Source: Dechloromonas sp. UBA6271 (lineage in GTDB: Bacteria; Pseudomonadota; Gammaproteobacteria; Burkholderiales; Rhodocyclaceae). From it: a stretch of 64,000 bases of DNA. The stretch spans positions 124,001-188,000 of the forward strand of contig DJUX01000004.1 of NCBI GenBank assembly GCA_002440665.1, written 5' to 3'. Below are positions 33,654 to 42,791 of this stretch, in pieces (the first letter of the stretch is position 1; every line of letters starts with the position of its first letter). The translations under genes and the position numbers were made by a program. Under the pieces are notes generated by a model that was not told the origin of the DNA, ran no database searches, and was given only the letters and a program-made list of their open reading frames with translations.

Positions 33654-35786
33654 TCAATCCACCTTGAAGCCGGCAACCGAACCCTTGAGTTCGGATGCCA
33701 GGGCATTCAGTTCGTCAACCGCTGCCGCGGTACGCTGGGTACCGGCCGTGGTCTGTTCCGTCACACTCAGAATGTCCTGCATCAGCTTCGCCACCTCGGT
33801 CGCCGAATCCGCCTGGCTCTGCGTCGATGTCGAGATGTTTTCGATGAGGTCGGAAAGATTGCGCGACACATGACCAATCTCGGCCAGCGCCTGACCTGCC
33901 GCGTCGGAGAGCTTGGCTCCCTCGACCACACCCTGCGTCGACTGTTCCATGGCCGATACCGCATCCTGCGTATCGGTCTGAATGGTCTTCACGATCGCCG
34001 CAATCTGCTTCGTCGCCTCTGCGGAACGTTCCGCCAGGCGCTGCACTTCCTCGGCAACCACGGTGAAGCCGCGACCCGCGTCGCCCGCCGATGCCGCCTG
34101 GATGGCAGCGTTGAGCGCCAGCACGTTGGTCTGCTCGGTAATGTCCGAGATCAGCTCAACGATTTCACCGATCTCCTGGGAGCTTTCGCCGAGGCGCTTG
34201 ATCCGCTTCGAGGTTTCCTGGATCTGGTTGCGGATTTCGTCCATGCCCTTGATTGAGTCTTCCACCGCCTGCGTACCCTTTTCGGCGGCGGCCAGCGACT
34301 GGCGGGCCACCTGGGCTGACTGGGTCGCACTGCCCGACACCTCGCTCATCGAACGCGCCATTTCGAGCGCCGACTGGCCGGCATCCTGAATCTCGCGGGA
34401 TTGCCGTTCGGCAGCAGAGAGCAGTTCCGCCGAAGTTTGGCGGGCAATTTCCGTGGCCGCCGTCACCCGATTCGCAGCGTCGTTGATGCGGCCGACCAGC
34501 AGACGCAGTTCTTCAATCGTATAGTTGATCGAGTCGGCAATGGCGCCAGTGATGTTCTCGCTCACTGTCGCGCTGGTTGTCAGGTCGCCGTCGGCGAGGT
34601 CGCCCAGTTCGTTCATCAGTTGCAGAATCGCATCCTGATTTTCCCGGTTGGTCTGCTCGGATGACTGGCGCTGCAGTTCCGCGTCTTCCGCACGGCGCCG
34701 CGTATCGTCGAGGTAGATCTTGGCCAGCAAGGCCAGCGCAGCAACCGCCAGCACGACCAGGCCAAGCAGCAGCAACATGAAACGGCCACCTTCCGAAAGC
34801 TGCTGCTGGAAGCCCCCGGCCAGGTCATCCGTGGCTTTCAGCAAGTCCTCGCTGCCGCGGAAGATGCGGGCGCCAGCCTGCTTGGAAAGCACCAGTGGCT
34901 GCATGTTGCCAAGAATACTGCCCACGGCAGCCTGGTAAGACTTGAAGGCCTTGTCGAGATCGCCCAGCTTCTCGCGCGTATCCGCATCGTTGCTGCCCTT
35001 GCTCAAAGCCTGCAGGATGTCGCGGAAAGCGTTGGTATCCTTACCCAGCAGGAAGGCCACTTCGGGGTTGATTTCGTCACCGACCAGCAGCGCCGAGGCA
35101 TTCTTGGCGATACGTTGCGTCAACATCACCAGCTGGTTGGCCGCGGCAATTTCCCTGGCCCCGCCGCCCGATTGCAGCTTGAGGGCGGCGACCTGCTCGG
35201 CCAGCTCCAGCATGACCGGGTTTTCGTTGTCGATGGTGGCCACGCTCTTGCCCAGCGCCACCAGGTTGGCCTCCTGCTCGATCACGGCCATGGCGTCGCG
35301 GTCCGTATCGGCCCAGAGCTTGGTCAGCGCTTCAAGTTGGGGGCGGACCGCATCCGGTGAGGCCGGGACATTGATGCCGCCGACCTCGCCGCCGGAGGTC
35401 AGTCGCTCCAGCAGCTGACTGAACGTTTCGCGCGAATCCTTCAGCTGCTTGAAGGCCGCCGGATTACCCTGCAGCGCCAGCGTCGAAGCCTTGGCCAGTC
35501 GCTGGGAGAGCATGCGCATTTCACCGGAAGCCGCAACGTAGGCGGTGCCATACGCCGATTCGCGACTGTTGAAGAACACCAGAGTAGCAATGGCGAGCAG
35601 GAGCACCACGAAGATGCCGCCCAAGGTCTTCATCTGCTGGATAACCGGCTGCTGGGCGAAGAACGCCGGCAACAGGGATGACCCGGATTTCGCTGGCGCA
35701 TCCGATGCTGGACCTTCCGCGACTGTCATCGGTGAATCCGTATTTTCCTTGCTGCCAAGCCCAAGGTTCTTCAAGCTGAACGCCAT
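33654..35786 (-). CDS. pilJ: Type IV pilus methyl-accepting chemotaxis protein PilJ
   Basis: A 710-residue receptor. TM1 (about residues 53-72, GGIFVVLLLAIATLVFF), a periplasmic region with two PilJ-type sensor units (EMRMLSQRLAKASTLALQGN and AANQLVMLTQRIAKNASALL), TM2 (about 327-346, FMLLLLGLVVLAVAALALLA), a HAMP-like segment, then the signalling domain with hairpin tip EQTNVLALNAAIQAASAGDAG. The receptor senses PilA or contact and controls ChpA. No methyltransferase gene lies next to it. It follows pilI with about 29 bases between. Confidence 0.92.
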   Translation of the reverse strand: MAFSLKNLGLGSKENTDSPMTVAEGPASDAPAKSGSSLLPAFFAQQPVIQQMKTLGGIFVVLLLAIATLVFFNSRESAYGTAYVAASGEMRMLSQRLAKASTLALQGNPAAFKQLKDSRETFSQLLERLTSGGEVGGINVPASPDAVRPQLEALTKLWADTDRDAMAVIEQEANLVALGKSVATIDNENPVMLELAEQVAALKLQSGGGAREIAAANQLVMLTQRIAKNASALLVGDEINPEVAFLLGKDTNAFRDILQALSKGSNDADTREKLGDLDKAFKSYQAAVGSILGNMQPLVLSKQAGARIFRGSEDLLKATDDLAGGFQQQLSEGGRFMLLLLGLVVLAVAALALLAKIYLDDTRRRAEDAELQRQSSEQTNRENQDAILQLMNELGDLADGDLTTSATVSENITGAIADSINYTIEELRLLVGRINDAANRVTAATEIARQTSAELLSAAERQSREIQDAGQSALEMARSMSEVSGSATQSAQVARQSLAAAEKGTQAVEDSIKGMDEIRNQIQETSKRIKRLGESSQEIGEIVELISDITEQTNVLALNAAIQAASAGDAGRGFTVVAEEVQRLAERSAEATKQIAAIVKTIQTDTQDAVSAMEQSTQGVVEGAKLSDAAGQALAEIGHVSRNLSDLIENISTSTQSQADSATEVAKLMQDILSVTEQTTAGTQRTAAAVDELNALASELKGSVAGFKVD

Positions 35787-35815
35787 GTTTATCCTCCGCT
35801 AGTGATCTGAAAGAA

Positions 35816-36328
35816 TCAGACCCCAATATTCATGAAATCGTTATCGGCGAGCAGATCGCGCACCGAGAGTTTGCGCCAGATGGCGCCCTGACTGTCCGTG
35901 TAGCGCACCGATCCCCATACCGGTGCGGCCAGATCTGTCGGCTCAGCGGTAAAATCTTCCGGGTTCTTCAGACCCAGCATGCGGGTGACCAGCAAGGCGG
36001 CGTTGGCGCCGAACTTGCTGCCAACCAGCAGCAAACGGGTATTGTTGTTGCGGGGCGTCGGCGCCCCCCCGCAGAACACCGAGAAATCGGCTACGGCATG
36101 CAGGCTGCCACGGATATTGGCGATCCCGGCGAACCACGGCCGGGTCAGCGGAACCGCAGTCAGCTTCAGCACCTGGACAATCTCGCCACTGTCCGACAGA
36201 TCGATCAGCCAGTTCTCCTCGCCCGCCCGTACGCCCAGCCACGACGAGGCGCTACGCCCCTGTGCGGCGGTCGTGAGGCGACCGGCGAGGTACTCCTGAA
36301 AATCCCGAAGACTGGTTTTCTTAGCCAT
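35816..36328 (-). CDS. pilI: CheW-like coupling protein PilI
   Basis: A 170-residue CheW-domain protein: WLIDLSDSGEIVQVLKLTAVPLTRPWFAG, IANIRGSLHAVADFS and a C-terminal RKLSVRDLLAD. Family length is normal. It couples PilJ to ChpA. It sits between pilH (5 bases) and pilJ. Confidence 0.9.
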   Translation of the reverse strand: MAKKTSLRDFQEYLAGRLTTAAQGRSASSWLGVRAGEENWLIDLSDSGEIVQVLKLTAVPLTRPWFAGIANIRGSLHAVADFSVFCGGAPTPRNNNTRLLLVGSKFGANAALLVTRMLGLKNPEDFTAEPTDLAAPVWGSVRYTDSQGAIWRKLSVRDLLADNDFMNIGV

Positions 36329-36333
36329 TCAGG

Positions 36334-36699
36334 TCAGGGCAACGCCGCAATTTTCTTCAACAACTCGTCCGGATTGACCGGTTTGACAATGTAATCTGCG
36401 GCGCCTTGACGCAAACCCCAGATCTTGTCCGTCTCCTGCCCTTTCGAGGTACAGACGATGACCGGAATATTCTTGGTTTCCTCATCGCGGGTCAGGGTGC
36501 GGGTCGCCTGATAGCCATTGAGCCCGGGCATCACGACATCCATCAGGATCAGATCGGGCTTGGTTGCCTTTGCCTTGGCGATCCCCTCTTCCCCACTTTC
36601 GGCGGTTGTTACCTGGTAACCGGCCTTGGTCAGCAAGTCGACCGAAAAAAACCGCTCGGTGGGAGAGTCGTCGACGACGAGGATATTCTTGACGGGCAT
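36334..36699 (-). CDS. pilH: Response regulator PilH
   Basis: A 121-residue single receiver domain. The acidic pair is VVDDSP; the phosphorylated Asp is in LILMDVVMPGLNGYQ; the switch Thr/Ser is in VIVCTSKGQE; the Lys is in YIVKPVNPDEL. PilH promotes pilus retraction, or acts as a phosphate sink, in the Pil-Chp pathway. It lies 20 bases after pilG. Confidence 0.93.
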   Translation of the reverse strand: MPVKNILVVDDSPTERFFSVDLLTKAGYQVTTAESGEEGIAKAKATKPDLILMDVVMPGLNGYQATRTLTRDEETKNIPVIVCTSKGQETDKIWGLRQGAADYIVKPVNPDELLKKIAALP

Positions 36700-36719
36700 T
36701 ATTGCTCCATGAACCTTTA

Positions 36720-37124
36720 TTAAATTTGGGAAGCAGCCGGCGCTGCAAACATTGCGACCGTCTGCAACAGACTGTCCTTGGTGAAGGGCTTGGTCAGGTA
36801 TTGGTCGGAGCCGACCATGCGACCCCGGGCGCGATCGAACAGGCCATCCTTAGAGGACAGCATGATTACCGGCGTTGCCTTGAATCGGGCATTCTTCTTG
36901 ATGAGGGAGCAGGTTTGATAGCCGTCAAGGCGCGGCATCATGATGTCGCAGAAAATGACCTTCGGCTGATGATCGGCGATTTTCGCCAGCGCATCGAACC
37001 CATCTTCCGCGAGCACGACCTGACATCCGGCCTGCGTGAGAAAAATCTCCGCACTTCGCCGGATCGTATTGCTGTCGTCAATGACCATTACCTTGACGTC
37101 GCGCAGCCTGCTTAAGTCAGCCAA
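36720..37124 (-). CDS. pilG: Response regulator PilG
   Basis: A 134-residue single receiver domain: VMVIDDSNTIRRSAEIFL, phospho-Asp in VIFCDIMMPRLDGYQTC, switch Ser in VIMLSSKDG, Lys in YLTKPFTKDSL. PilG drives pilus extension by acting on PilB and the FimV-CyaB branch. It follows the rubredoxin gene by 60 bases on the same strand; that gap holds no clear promoter, so rubredoxin and pil genes may share a transcript. Confidence 0.93.
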   Translation of the reverse strand: MADLSRLRDVKVMVIDDSNTIRRSAEIFLTQAGCQVVLAEDGFDALAKIADHQPKVIFCDIMMPRLDGYQTCSLIKKNARFKATPVIMLSSKDGLFDRARGRMVGSDQYLTKPFTKDSLLQTVAMFAAPAASQI

Positions 37125-37184
37125 TTAAGTCCCCTTACCCCTCGTCAGGAGGCTATTCTAGCGGCGTATCATACTACGCTGCCG

Positions 37185-37367
37185 TCAAATTTCCACCATC
37201 TCGAAATCAGTCTTGCGGGCGCCGCATTCGGGACAGACCCAATTCATCGACACATCGTCCCAGCGAGTTCCGGGCGGAATGCCCTCGTCGGGAATACCGC
37301 TTGCCTCGTCATAGATGAACCCGCAGATCAGACACATCCAAGTCTTGTAGTTTTTTTGGTCGCTCAT
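37185..37367 (-). CDS. Rubredoxin
   Basis: A 60-residue protein with the Fe-binding motifs CLICGFIYDEASG and CPECGARKTDF, plus WVCPECG and PPGTRWDD. Normal length for a type I rubredoxin. Small electron carrier; in Rhodocyclaceae and pseudomonads a rubredoxin gene next to the pilGHIJ cluster is common. It is divergent from thiD. Confidence 0.95.
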   Translation of the reverse strand: MSDQKNYKTWMCLICGFIYDEASGIPDEGIPPGTRWDDVSMNWVCPECGARKTDFEMVEI

Positions 37368-37452
37368 GTGGGTCGTTGTCGGCAGCCGGATTCGGATAAA
37401 ATCCGGCCATCTTACTCAATCGCCGCCCGCTTCGCCACGTCTGCGGCAGCTC

Positions 37453-38310
37453 ATGAATACCATCGCCCCCACGCCGCCGCTCGTCCTTGTCTTCGCCGCC
37501 AGCGACCCGACTTCAGGCGCCGGCATCCAGGCGGATTTGCTAACGCTGGCCAGCCTCGGCTGCCATCCGCTGTCGGCGCTGACGGCCATCACGGTTCAGG
37601 ATACGGTCGGGGTCGAGAGTGTGCATCCGGTCGCCGCCGAGACACTGGAACGCCAGGCGCGGGCGCTGCTGGAAGACATGCAGGTCGCCGCCTTCAAGGT
37701 CGGCGTGCTGGGCAGTGTCGAAAACGTGCTGACGGTCGCCGAAATCGTCTCCGATTACCCCGACATTCCGCTAATCCTCGACCCCGTGCTCGCCTCCGGG
37801 CGCGGCGACGAATTCTCCGGCGAGGAACTCATCTCGGCGATGCGCGAAATGCTGCTGCCGCAAACCACGCTGCTCACGCCCAACGCGCCCGAAGCGCGGC
37901 GGCTGGCCGAAAGCGACGAGGACGAGAGCGAACCGTCGATCGACACCTGCGCCGAGCGCCTGATCGAAATGGGCGCGCAATACGTACTGATTACCGGCAC
38001 GCACGAAAATACGCCGCAGGTCGTCAACACCCTGTACGGTGCCAACGGCGTTATCCGCCGCGACCGCTGGGAAAGGCTGCCCGGCAGTTACCACGGCTCC
38101 GGCTGCACGCTGGCCTCGGCCATCGCCGGCTGCGTGGCCGGCGGTGCCAGCATCGCGGATGCCGTGCGCGACGCCCAGGACTACACCTGGCAGACGCTGG
38201 CCAACGGCTTCCGGCCCGGCATGGGTCAGTTCATCCCCGACCGCTTTTTCTGGGCACGTGGCGAGGACGACGAATCCAGGGAACAAGACAAGGACGATGG
38301 CGAGAAATAA
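37453..38310 (+). CDS. thiD: Hydroxymethylpyrimidine kinase / phosphomethylpyrimidine kinase
   Basis: A 285-residue ribokinase-fold enzyme that phosphorylates HMP and HMP-P in thiamine synthesis. VLVFAASDPTSGAGIQADL at the start, LILDPVLASGRGDEF, TPNAPEARRL, and the anion hole GSYHGSGCTLASAIAG near residue 214 identify it. The ATG at 37453 is the first that leaves the usual N-terminus. It overlaps thiE by 14 bases. Confidence 0.94.
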   Translation: MNTIAPTPPLVLVFAASDPTSGAGIQADLLTLASLGCHPLSALTAITVQDTVGVESVHPVAAETLERQARALLEDMQVAAFKVGVLGSVENVLTVAEIVSDYPDIPLILDPVLASGRGDEFSGEELISAMREMLLPQTTLLTPNAPEARRLAESDEDESEPSIDTCAERLIEMGAQYVLITGTHENTPQVVNTLYGANGVIRRDRWERLPGSYHGSGCTLASAIAGCVAGGASIADAVRDAQDYTWQTLANGFRPGMGQFIPDRFFWARGEDDESREQDKDDGEK

Positions 38311-38932
38311 GCTGCGCGGCCTCTACGCCATCACGCCCGAAGCCGCCGACGGCGCCCGCCTGCTGGCCGACGTCGAAACCGCGCTGGCCGGTGGCTGCCG
38401 CATCGTGCAATACCGCGACAAACACAGCGCGATGCCGGAACGCGCCGCACGCGCCCGCGCCCTGCGCGAATTGACCCACCGTTTTGGCGCCACCCTGCTG
38501 ATCAACGACGACCTCGCCCTGGCCTTTCTGGTCAAGGCCAACGGCGTGCACCTCGGCGCGGACGACGGCAACCTGATCGCCGCACGCGCCATGCTCGGGC
38601 CGGAGCGCATCCTCGGCGCCTCGTGCTATGCCGATTTCGCGACCGCCCAGGCGGCCGCCGCCGCCGGCGTCGACTACATCGCCTTCGGCGCGGTCTATCC
38701 GTCGCCGACCAAGCCCAAGGCGCCGACCGCTGCGGTCGACCTGTTTTCCAAGGCAAAAACCACGTTGACCGCAGCCACCTGCGCCATCGGCGGCATTACG
38801 CTGGACAACGCACCGCCGCTGCTCACCGCCGGGGCCGACCTGCTCGCAGTCATCACCGACCTTTTCGGCGCGCCAGACATCGCGGCGCGCGCCGCCGCCT
38901 ACCAACGATTATTCGAGGAAGCCACGCCATGA
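38297..38932 (+). CDS. thiE: Thiamine phosphate synthase
   Basis: A 211-residue TIM-barrel enzyme joining HMP-PP and thiazole phosphate. LRGLYAITPE, IVQYRDKHSAMPERAARA, LLINDDLALAFLVKANGVHLG and the pyrophosphate loop GAVYPSPTKPKAP are present, and ITLDNAPPLLTAGAD follows. It lies inside a coupled run, thiD upstream and hemL downstream (ATGA overlap). Confidence 0.94.
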   Translation: MARNKLRGLYAITPEAADGARLLADVETALAGGCRIVQYRDKHSAMPERAARARALRELTHRFGATLLINDDLALAFLVKANGVHLGADDGNLIAARAMLGPERILGASCYADFATAQAAAAAGVDYIAFGAVYPSPTKPKAPTAAVDLFSKAKTTLTAATCAIGGITLDNAPPLLTAGADLLAVITDLFGAPDIAARAAAYQRLFEEATP

Positions 38933-40212
38933 CCTCACGCAACCAGCAACTGTTCGAACGCGCCCAGCGCCACATTCCCGGCGGCGTCAATTCGCCGGTG
39001 CGCGCCTTCCGCTCGGTCGGCGGCACGCCCTGCTTCTTTCAGAAAGGCGTCGGCCCGAAGGTGCAGGACGCCGACGGCAAGTGGTACGTCGACTACGTCG
39101 GCTCCTGGGGGCCGATGATCCTCGGCCACGCCCACCCCGACGTAATTGCTGCCGTGCAGGTTGCGGCGGTGGATGGCCTGTCCTTCGGCGCGCCGACCGA
39201 GAAGGAAGTCGAGATCGCCGATCTGCTGTGCGAACTGGTGCCGTCGATGGACATGGTCCGCCTCGTTTCCTCGGGCACCGAGGCGACGATGAGCGCCATC
39301 CGCCTGGCCCGCGGCTACACCGGCCGCGACGTGCTGATCAAGTTCGAGGGCTGCTACCACGGCCACTCCGACAGCCTGCTGGTCAAGGCCGGCTCCGGCG
39401 CACTGACCTTCGGCAACCCGTCCTCGAGCGGCGTGCCGGCCGATCTGGCGCAGCACACCATGGTGCTTGCCTACAACGATCCGCAGCAACTTGCCGACGC
39501 GTTCGCGCAACATGGCGAACGGATCGCCGCCGTCATCGTCGAACCGGTGGTCGGCAACATGAACCTGATCGCCCCCACCCCGGAATTCCTGAAAGCCATG
39601 CGCGAACTGTGCACCCAACACGGCGCCGTCCTGATTTTCGACGAAGTGATGACCGGCTTCCGCGTCGGCCTGAAGAGCGCACAGGGCCTGTTCGGCATCA
39701 CCCCCGACCTGTCCACTTTCGGCAAGGTGGTCGGCGGCGGCATGCCGCTCGGCGCTTTCGGTGGCAAGCGCGAAATCATGGAGCAGATCGCCCCGCTCGG
39801 CCCGGTTTATCAGGCCGGCACGCTCTCCGGCAACCCGATCGCCACTGCCGCCGGCCTCGCCACGCTGAAGCTGATTCAGGAAAAAGGCTTCTACGAGGCG
39901 TTGACCGCAAAGACCAAGGCGCTGTGCGACGGACTGGTCGCAGCGGCGAACAAACATGGCGTCGCCTTCGCCGCGCAGAACGTCGGCGGCATGTTCGGCC
40001 TTTATTTCGCCGAGAAGTGCCCCGGCACCTACGATGAAGTGCTGGCCTGCGACAAGGAAGCCTTCAACCGCTTCTTCCATGCCATGCTCGACGCCGGCCA
40101 TTACTTCGCCCCCTCGGCCTTCGAGGCCGGCTTCGTCTCGGCGGCGCACAGCGACGCGGATATCGCCGCGACGATCGCCGCGGCAGACGCTTACTTCGCC
40201 AGCCTGAAGTGA
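38929..40212 (+). CDS. hemL: Glutamate-1-semialdehyde 2,1-aminomutase
   Basis: A 427-residue PLP enzyme of the C5 haem pathway, making 5-aminolevulinate. It begins MTSRNQQLFERAQRHIPGGV; SGTEATMSAIRLARG, KFEGCYHGHSD, LIFDEVMTGFR and the PLP-lysine block STFGKVVGGGMPLGAFGG are all present. Length is standard. It overlaps thiE at ATGA and the sugE GTG start at GTGA. Confidence 0.96.
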   Translation: MTSRNQQLFERAQRHIPGGVNSPVRAFRSVGGTPCFFQKGVGPKVQDADGKWYVDYVGSWGPMILGHAHPDVIAAVQVAAVDGLSFGAPTEKEVEIADLLCELVPSMDMVRLVSSGTEATMSAIRLARGYTGRDVLIKFEGCYHGHSDSLLVKAGSGALTFGNPSSSGVPADLAQHTMVLAYNDPQQLADAFAQHGERIAAVIVEPVVGNMNLIAPTPEFLKAMRELCTQHGAVLIFDEVMTGFRVGLKSAQGLFGITPDLSTFGKVVGGGMPLGAFGGKREIMEQIAPLGPVYQAGTLSGNPIATAAGLATLKLIQEKGFYEALTAKTKALCDGLVAAANKHGVAFAAQNVGGMFGLYFAEKCPGTYDEVLACDKEAFNRFFHAMLDAGHYFAPSAFEAGFVSAAHSDADIAATIAAADAYFASLK

Positions 40213-40547
40213 ATTCCGGCAGCGCCTGGCTCGTCCTGCTCATCGCCGGCCTCTGCGAGATCGGCTGGGCGGTCGGGCTGAAATACACCGAGGGCTTCAG
40301 CCGCCTTTGGCCGAGCGTCAGTACGCTGCTGGCGATGGTGGCGAGCGTCGTGCTGCTCGGCTGGTCGCTGAAGGTGTTGCCACTCGGTACCGCCTACGCG
40401 GTGTGGACCGGCATCGGCGCCGTCGGCACCGCCATTCTCGGGATATTCCTGTTCGGCGAATCGCGGGAAGTCGCGCGGCTGGTCAGCATCGGGCTGATCG
40501 TCGCCGGCATCGTCGGCCTCAAGCTGCTGACACCCGACGCCCACTGA
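40209..40547 (+). CDS. sugE: SMR family transporter, guanidinium exporter Gdx (SugE) type
   Basis: A 112-residue four-helix transporter with GTG start. AGLCEIGWAVGLKYTEGFSR carries the essential membrane Glu, and GTAYAVWTGIGAVGTAILGI and GLIVAGIVGLKL match SugE/Gdx closely. Gdx proteins export guanidinium in exchange for protons. No guanidine riboswitch is possible here, since the gene is coupled to hemL by a 4-base overlap. It ends the thiD run. Confidence 0.9.
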   Translation: MNSGSAWLVLLIAGLCEIGWAVGLKYTEGFSRLWPSVSTLLAMVASVVLLGWSLKVLPLGTAYAVWTGIGAVGTAILGIFLFGESREVARLVSIGLIVAGIVGLKLLTPDAH

Positions 40548-40590
40548 TTGTTGCGGTCGACAGCGAAAAACCGGCGATTTTCCAGCCGCC

Positions 40591-42033
40591 CTACATCAGG
40601 AACAGCGTCGCCAGCCCGAGAAAGATGAAAAAGCCGCCGGAGTCGGTCAGCGCAGTGATCATCACCGAGCCACCGACTGCCGGGTCGGCGCCGAATTTCT
40701 GGCGCAGCAGCGGTATGCCGACGCCAGCCGAGGCGGCGAGCAGCAGGTTGAGCGTCATCGCCGAGGTCATCACGATGCCGAGCTTGAAGCTGCCGTAAAG
40801 CCACCACGCTGCAATGCCGAGCAGGGTGCCCCAGATCAGGCCGTTAATCGTGGCGACGCCGAGCTCCTTGCGCAGCAACCGGCGCGCCGCATCCGGCTGG
40901 ACCTGGCCCATGGCGATGGCACGCACGATCATGGTGATCGTCTGGTTGCCGGAGTTGCCGCCGATGCCGGCAACGATGGGCATCAGCGCCGCCAGCGCCA
41001 CCAGCTTTTCGATCGAATTCTCGAAGGCACCAATCACCCGGGAAGCAACGAAAGCCGTCACAAGGTTGATGGCTAGCCAAGCCCAGCGGTTTTTCACCGA
41101 GTCCCAGACCGAGGCGAAAATGTCTTCCTCCTCGCGCAGACCGGCCTGCGCCAGTTGCTCGCTCTCGGCTTCCTCGCGGATGAAGTCCACCACGGCATTG
41201 ACGGTAACCCGGCCGACCAGTTTGCCATCCGGGTCGACAACCGGCGCCGAGACGAGGTCGTAACGCTCGAAGGCCTTGGCGGCTTCTTCGGCGAGGTCGT
41301 CGGGTTCGAGTTCGACGAAGTCGGTCTGCATCAGCGCGCCGACTTCGACCTCGACCTCGTTGACCAGCAGGATGTTCAGCGGCAGCACGCCCTTGAGGTG
41401 TTCTTCGCGGTCGACGACGAAAAGCTGGTCAGTATGGTCGGGCAATTCTTCAAAGCGACGCAGGTAGCGCAGTACGACTTCGAGCGTCACGTCTTCACGG
41501 ACGGTGACCATCTCGAAATCCATGATCGAACCGACCGAATCCTCCGGGTAGGACATCGCCGCCCGCAGCTGCTCGCGCTCTTCGACCGACAGCGACTGGA
41601 AGACGTCGGCGACGACATCGTGCGGTAAATCTGGAACAAGATCGGCCAACTCGTCGGCATCGAGCGTCTCCGCCGCTGCCAGCAGTTCGGTGTGCTCCAT
41701 CGAGTCGATGAGCGTCTCGCGCACCGCATCCGACACTTCGAGCAGAATTTCGCCTTCGCGCTCGGCCTTGACCAGATCCCAGGCGATCAGACGCTCGTCG
41801 AGCGGCAGCGCTTCGAGGATGTAAGCGATATCCGCCGGGTGCATCGGCGCCAGCCTGGCCTGCAGTTCGTTCAGATGCTGCTTGTGAACGATGTCCTCGA
41901 CCAGATCATGACGCGGGCCTTCCTGCCGATGGACCAGATCCTCGACCAGCTTGTGCCGGGCAAGCAGAACCTGCACCTCGGCGAGGCGCTCCTGCAAGTC
42001 TTCGGTGTCGGAAATCTGGTTTTCTTCGCTCAT
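40591..42033 (-). CDS. mgtE: Magnesium transporter MgtE
   Basis: A 480-residue channel. A cytoplasmic N-domain with helical repeats (MHPADIAYILEALPLDERL) is followed by two CBS domains (about residues 155-280, MDFEMVTVREDVTLEVVLRYLR and VDPDGKLVGRVTV), a plug helix and five membrane helices ending ITALTDSGGFFIFLGLATLFL. The pore motif GIGGNSGNQTITMIVRAIA is intact. The CBS domains sense cytosolic Mg2+. The start at 42033 (MSEENQISD) is preferred to one 9 codons upstream. It converges with sugE. Confidence 0.94.
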   Translation of the reverse strand: MSEENQISDTEDLQERLAEVQVLLARHKLVEDLVHRQEGPRHDLVEDIVHKQHLNELQARLAPMHPADIAYILEALPLDERLIAWDLVKAEREGEILLEVSDAVRETLIDSMEHTELLAAAETLDADELADLVPDLPHDVVADVFQSLSVEEREQLRAAMSYPEDSVGSIMDFEMVTVREDVTLEVVLRYLRRFEELPDHTDQLFVVDREEHLKGVLPLNILLVNEVEVEVGALMQTDFVELEPDDLAEEAAKAFERYDLVSAPVVDPDGKLVGRVTVNAVVDFIREEAESEQLAQAGLREEEDIFASVWDSVKNRWAWLAINLVTAFVASRVIGAFENSIEKLVALAALMPIVAGIGGNSGNQTITMIVRAIAMGQVQPDAARRLLRKELGVATINGLIWGTLLGIAAWWLYGSFKLGIVMTSAMTLNLLLAASAGVGIPLLRQKFGADPAVGGSVMITALTDSGGFFIFLGLATLFLM

Positions 42034-42095
42034 GGTGCAGTGCCGCAAACGGGCCATCATTCTAGCACCCGGCGAATGTCGGGGTTCTTACAAAA

Positions 42096-42791
42096 TCAAG
42101 GCACTTCGGCCGACGGCATGCGGGCCAGGATGATCGCCGTCTTGCGTGCCAGACCCGGCGCATTGCGGTTGCGGTCGTAAAAACGCGGATTGGGCACCAT
42201 GCCGGCCAGTTTCGCCGCCTGCTCCGGGCCCAACTGGGCGGCGCCGATGCCGAAATAGTGGCGCGCTGCCGCTTCGGCGCCGAACACACCGTTGCCCCAT
42301 TCGATAACGTTCAGATACACCTCGAATATTCGCCGCTTGCTCCACAGGTTTTCCAGCATCAACGTGATGATGGCCTCCTCGGCCTTGCGGAAATACGATT
42401 TGGTCGGCGTCAGGAAAAGGTTCTTGGCGAGTTGCTGGCTGATGGTCGAACCACCGGCCACCGTACGACCTCTTTTCTGGTTTTTTTCCATCGCTTTCTG
42501 GATGCCATCCCAGTCGAAGCCTTCATGATCGACGAACTTTGCGTCTTCGGAGGCGATAATGGCGCGCTTCAGGTGCGGCGAAATCCGCTCATAGGGAACC
42601 CACTGCTTTTTCAGCTGGGCCTCCGGATATTTGGCCTGCAGTTCGCCGAGACGGATTTCCATGAAGCGCGTCGTGCCGGGATCGACCCACTTCCACAGCA
42701 ACACCCAACCAAGCAGCCACAACTGCCAGACAAGAAAGAGGCCAATCAGGCCGAGCAGTCCCCACTTGAGCCAGCGGCCCAGCTGCCTCAT
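42096..42791 (-). CDS. mtgA: Monofunctional biosynthetic peptidoglycan transglycosylase
   Basis: A 231-residue protein: one N-terminal membrane helix (about residues 8-31, WGLLGLIGLFLVWQLWLLG) and a GT51 domain with the catalytic Glu in IIASEDAKFVDHEGFDW, then GGSTISQQLAKNLFL and KRRIFEVYLNVIEWGNGVFG. It polymerises lipid II into glycan strands and has no transpeptidase domain. It overlaps the aroE end by 4 bases. Confidence 0.95.
   Translation of the reverse strand: MRQLGRWLKWGLLGLIGLFLVWQLWLLGWVLLWKWVDPGTTRFMEIRLGELQAKYPEAQLKKQWVPYERISPHLKRAIIASEDAKFVDHEGFDWDGIQKAMEKNQKRGRTVAGGSTISQQLAKNLFLTPTKSYFRKAEEAIITLMLENLWSKRRIFEVYLNVIEWGNGVFGAEAAARHYFGIGAAQLGPEQAAKLAGMVPNPRFYDRNRNAPGLARKTAIILARMPSAEVP

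Noticed and set aside
32036..33667. Second long antisense frame in the chpA N-terminal half
   Set aside because: Same reasoning: no domain, no ribosome binding site, and the minus-strand coding is supported by the PilL-type layout.
40100..40210. Guanidine riboswitch before the sugE gene
   Set aside because: The gene is fused by a 4-base overlap to hemL, so there is no leader for a riboswitch.
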